From Actinomadura spongiicola (GTDB taxonomy: Bacteria > Actinomycetota > Actinomycetes > Streptosporangiales > Streptosporangiaceae), in contig NZ_QVNQ01000006.1 of assembly GCF_003432485.1 (NCBI RefSeq), forward strand, positions 248,001 through 312,000: a stretch of DNA of 64,000 bases. Direction: 5' to 3'. Below are positions 61,128 to 64,000 of this stretch, piece by piece. Every line of letters starts with the position of its first letter. Within the stretch, counting starts at the first letter, position 1. A model generated the notes under the pieces. It was given only the letters and a program-made list of their open reading frames with translations, searched no databases and had not been told where the DNA came from. The translations under genes were made by a program, and so were the position numbers.

Positions 61128-64000
61128 GTGGACGCGAGACTGACACTACGGATCCAGGTGCTAGGGCCGATGCGCGCATGGCTCGACGACGAGCCGCTCC
61201 TGCTCGGGCCGCCCGCCCAACGCGCCGTGCTGGGCCTGCTCGTGCTGGCCGGCGGGCAGCCGGTCGGCCTGGCCACCCTGGTCGACGCGTTATGGGGTGA
61301 CCGGCCACCGGCCAGCGCCGTCAACGTCATCCAGACGCACGTGAAGCGGCTCCGCCGGCTGCTGGAACCCGGGCGGACGCCGCACTCCCGCAGCGAGGTG
61401 CTGCCTTATCTGGGCGACAGCTACCGCCTCGGCGTCCCTGCGGACCAGATCGACATCATGCGCTTCCGCCGCCTCGTCCGACATGCCGCCGACGGCGGGG
61501 GAGTGGCGGTCCTGACCGAGGCGCTGGCGCTGTGGCAGGGCCGGCCCTTCGCCGACCTCCCCCTGCTGGCCGAGCACCCGCGGGTGCTGTCGATCATGGC
61601 GGAGCATCGGGCGGCGCTGGGCCGGTACGGCGCCGCCATGCTGGCGGCCGGGGCGGTGGACCGGGCGATCAGCGCGTTCGAGGAGGTCGCGGTGGCCGAT
61701 CCGCTGGACGAGATGGGGCAGGCTCGGCTCGTCCGCGCGTACGCCGCCGCCGGCCTCAGAGCACAGGCATGCACCACCTATCACGCGGTGCGACGCCGGC
61801 TGGCCGACGAGCTCGGCGTCGCCCCGGGGCCGGAGTTGACCGCCGCGTACCAGGAGATCCTGGACGACGATTCGCGGGCACACGTGCTGACCGGGCCGCC
61901 CATCGCGGTCGTCCGGACGGTGCCCGCCGAGTTGCTGGCCGACGTTCCGGTTTTCATCGGACGGGCGTACGAACTCGGCGAACTCGACCGGCTCACCATC
62001 GCGCCGGAACAGGACACGATCGTCATCGTCGTCGTGTCCGGCACCGCGGGCGTCGGCAAGACCGCTCTCGCCACCCGGTGGGCGCACCGCGCCCGCGATC
62101 GCTTCCCGGACGGCCAGCTCTACATCGACCTGCGCGGCTACGACCAGGAGCAGCCGGTGTCCCCCGACGCCGCCCTGGCCAGGTTCCTGCGCTCGCTCGG
62201 CCTGCCGGGCGAGCAGGTGCCGGGCGACGTCGAGGAGCGCGCCGCCCGGTACCGCAGCCTGCTCGACGGGCGCCGCATGCTGATCCTGCTGGACAACGCC
62301 GCCTCGGTCGACCAGATCCGGCCGCTGCTGCCCGGGTCGGCGGGCAGTGTCGTGTTGGTGACCAGCCGCGACAGCCTGCCCGGCCTGATCGTGCGGCACG
62401 GTGCGCGCCGACTGGACCTCGACGTCCTGCGCCGGGAGGATGCGCTGGCGTTGCTGCGGCGACTGGTGGGCGAGTGGGCGACCGCGGAGATCGGCGCGGC
62501 CGAGGCGCTGGCGACGCAGTGCGCCAGGCTGCCGCTCGCGGTGCGGATCGCCGCGGAGCTGGTGCACCGGAGGGCACCGGCGGCCTTAGCCGAGGTGGTG
62601 GGCGAGCTCGCCGATCATCGGAGGCGGCTGAACCTGTTGTCCACCGGGGATTCGCACTCCACCATCGGCGTCGTGTTCTCCTGGTCGTACCGGGACCTCC
62701 CGCCCGGCGCGGCCCGCATGTTCCGGCTGCTGGGGCTGCATCCCGGTACCGATGTGGACGGCTTCGGGGCGGCCGCCCTCCTCGGCGGCGAGGAGGCGAC
62801 AGCACGTGAATGCCTGGAGTTGCTCGCCGGCAGGCATCAGGTGCAGCGCATCGGGGATCGGTACGGCATGCACGACCTGCTCCGGGCGTACGCCAAGGAT
62901 CTGGCCGTCCGGAACGGCGAGGTCGACCTGCCGCGCCGCGTCCTGGAGTTCTATCTGCACACCGCGGCCACGGCGATGGACGTGTTGTATCCCGCCGAGC
63001 GAGACCGGCGGCCCCGGGTGCCGCGTCCCGCGGGGGCGTTGCCCACGCTGCACGACGTCGGTACGTCGCTGGCCTGGCTGGACGCCGAGCGCGCCAACCT
63101 GGTGGCCACCGCCGTGCACGCGGCGGAGCACGGACACGCCTGGTACCCGGTGCGGCTCGCCCTGGTGCTTCTGCGCTATCTGGAGAGCGGCGGTCATTAC
63201 GCCGATGCCGTCGCCCTGCACGAGCACGCGTTGCGGGCCGCCGAGAGCGTGCCCGATCACCGCAGCGCGGCACAGCTGCGGATCAACCTCGGGGTCGTCG
63301 CCGTCCAGCAGGGGCGGTACGCCGAGGCCGGCGCCGAGCTGCGGCGGGCGCTGGAACTCGCGTACGAGGTCGGGGATGACTTCGCCCGGATGCGCGCGCT
63401 CGGCAATCTCGGGCACGTCTACCAGTGGCAGGGTCGGTATCGCAAGGCCGCGCGGATGCTCGCCGAGGCGATCGCCTTGGCCCGCGACACCGGCGCCAAG
63501 GGCACCGAGGCGCGCGGCCTCGGCAACCTCGGCCATGTGCGGTTGCGCCAGGGCCGGTACGCCGACGCGGCGGAGGACCTCCGCGCCGCGATCGCCATCT
63601 GCCGGGATATCGGCGACGCCGTGGGCGAAGCCTACGCGCTGGTGTACCTCGGCCATGTCGAGTCCGCCCTCGGCCGGTACGACGAGGCGGGCGAGTACCA
63701 CGAGCACGCCCTCATCCTGTTCCGCGGCGCGACCGAGCCGGCCGGCGAGGCGTACGCGCTGGACGGCCTGGGCGGCGTCGACCTGTCGCGCGGTGAGCAT
63801 GAACAGGCCCTCGACCGCCTCAGCGAGGCGCTCGAGCTGTTCCGACGGATCAGGGAACGGGCCGGCGAGGCGCGCGTGGCGAACAGCCTCGGAGAGGTCG
63901 CCGCGGCCATGGGCCGTCCCGCCGAGGCGCGGGGGCATCACCTGGCCGCGCTGCGCCTCGCCGCGGAGATCGGTAACCGGTACGAGCAGTCGCGCGCCCA
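61128..64000 (+). CDS. AfsR/SARP-family regulator (BTAD, NB-ARC, TPR), partial
   Basis: At least 957 codons, open at the right edge. The N-terminal SARP part begins VDARLTLRIQVLGPMRAWL with the OmpR-like DNA-binding fold (LLVLAGGQPVGLATLVDALWG). A BTAD domain runs to about residue 250. The NB-ARC P-loop is VVSGTAGVGKTALATRW near 304-320, and TPR repeats (LGNLGHVRLRQGRYADAAED) fill the rest. The GTG at 61128 is the only start after an in-frame stop at 61107-61109. These regulators often control antibiotic clusters, but no cluster is seen to its left; the target may lie to the right. Confidence 0.9.
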   Translation, partial: MDARLTLRIQVLGPMRAWLDDEPLLLGPPAQRAVLGLLVLAGGQPVGLATLVDALWGDRPPASAVNVIQTHVKRLRRLLEPGRTPHSRSEVLPYLGDSYRLGVPADQIDIMRFRRLVRHAADGGGVAVLTEALALWQGRPFADLPLLAEHPRVLSIMAEHRAALGRYGAAMLAAGAVDRAISAFEEVAVADPLDEMGQARLVRAYAAAGLRAQACTTYHAVRRRLADELGVAPGPELTAAYQEILDDDSRAHVLTGPPIAVVRTVPAELLADVPVFIGRAYELGELDRLTIAPEQDTIVIVVVSGTAGVGKTALATRWAHRARDRFPDGQLYIDLRGYDQEQPVSPDAALARFLRSLGLPGEQVPGDVEERAARYRSLLDGRRMLILLDNAASVDQIRPLLPGSAGSVVLVTSRDSLPGLIVRHGARRLDLDVLRREDALALLRRLVGEWATAEIGAAEALATQCARLPLAVRIAAELVHRRAPAALAEVVGELADHRRRLNLLSTGDSHSTIGVVFSWSYRDLPPGAARMFRLLGLHPGTDVDGFGAAALLGGEEATARECLELLAGRHQVQRIGDRYGMHDLLRAYAKDLAVRNGEVDLPRRVLEFYLHTAATAMDVLYPAERDRRPRVPRPAGALPTLHDVGTSLAWLDAERANLVATAVHAAEHGHAWYPVRLALVLLRYLESGGHYADAVALHEHALRAAESVPDHRSAAQLRINLGVVAVQQGRYAEAGAELRRALELAYEVGDDFARMRALGNLGHVYQWQGRYRKAARMLAEAIALARDTGAKGTEARGLGNLGHVRLRQGRYADAAEDLRAAIAICRDIGDAVGEAYALVYLGHVESALGRYDEAGEYHEHALILFRGATEPAGEAYALDGLGGVDLSRGEHEQALDRLSEALELFRRIRERAGEARVANSLGEVAAAMGRPAEARGHHLAALRLAAEIGNRYEQSRA

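Noticed and set aside
1..64000. tRNA/rRNA genes, CRISPR arrays, insertion sequences, prophage
   Set aside because: No repeat-spacer array, no transposase-like protein with terminal repeats and no cloverleaf-like sequence was noticed by eye. A dedicated scan would be needed to exclude them fully.

Overview
This window comes from a high-GC actinomycete. The evidence is strong G/C bias at third codon positions, GTG/TTG starts behind GGAGG-type ribosome sites, an AfsR/SARP regulator, a DevR/DevS-type hypoxia regulon, CHAT and TerD proteins. A Streptosporangiales genus such as Actinomadura would fit, but the sequence alone cannot fix the genus.

Region 1 (1-14.4 kb) is a RiPP gene cluster of the thiopeptide / linear azol(in)e peptide class. 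Five small precursor genes (57-71 codons) lie head to tail on the minus strand, all with the leader motif LE(A/T)ETF(E/Q)I and Cys/Ser/Thr-rich C-termini. Divergently, the plus strand carries an ABC exporter pair, an ocin-ThiF-type F protein, a YcaO cyclodehydratase, a SagB-type azoline dehydrogenase, a LanB-type glutamylating dehydratase, a SpaB_C-type protein (glutamate elimination or [4+2] cyclisation) and a PqqD/M50-type membrane protease. A further minus-strand gene runs off the left edge, so the cluster may be incomplete here.

Region 2 (14.4-25.5 kb) is a mixed set: a small membrane protein, hemerythrin, a ferritin-like protein, an NlpC/P60-like hydrolase, a MarR regulator divergent from an MDR oxidoreductase with two inverted repeats between them, a secreted beta-helix protein, and a CHAT caspase-like protease divergent from a two-gene zinc-ribbon plus SAF-membrane-protein operon.

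Region 3 (25.5-50 kb) looks like a dormancy/hypoxia island of the DosR (Mycobacterium) or OsdR (Streptomyces) kind: CoA-transferase, phosphoketolase, acetate kinase, five intact universal stress proteins plus one broken copy, a flavodoxin, a zinc alcohol dehydrogenase, a DevR-like response regulator, an Acg-type nitroreductase, a DoxX-like protein, a cNMP-binding protein, a DevS-like kinase that has lost its N-terminus, a MalT-like LuxR regulator and an HdeD protein. Its intergenic regions repeat an imperfect palindrome, GGGAC-N4-GTCCC, which has the architecture of the mycobacterial Dos box. Inside the island sits an ABC exporter / histidine kinase / response regulator operon (38-41.5 kb) without that motif.

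Region 4 (50-64 kb) holds a DHA2 drug exporter, small membrane proteins, an ECF sigma factor with a membrane partner, a TerD domain fused to a PD-(D/E)XK-like nuclease domain, an M48 membrane protease with a small partner gene, a stretch without a confident gene (60.3-61.1 kb), and the first 957 codons of an AfsR/SARP-type BTAD/NB-ARC/TPR regulator that runs off the right edge. No tRNA, rRNA, CRISPR array or insertion sequence was recognised.
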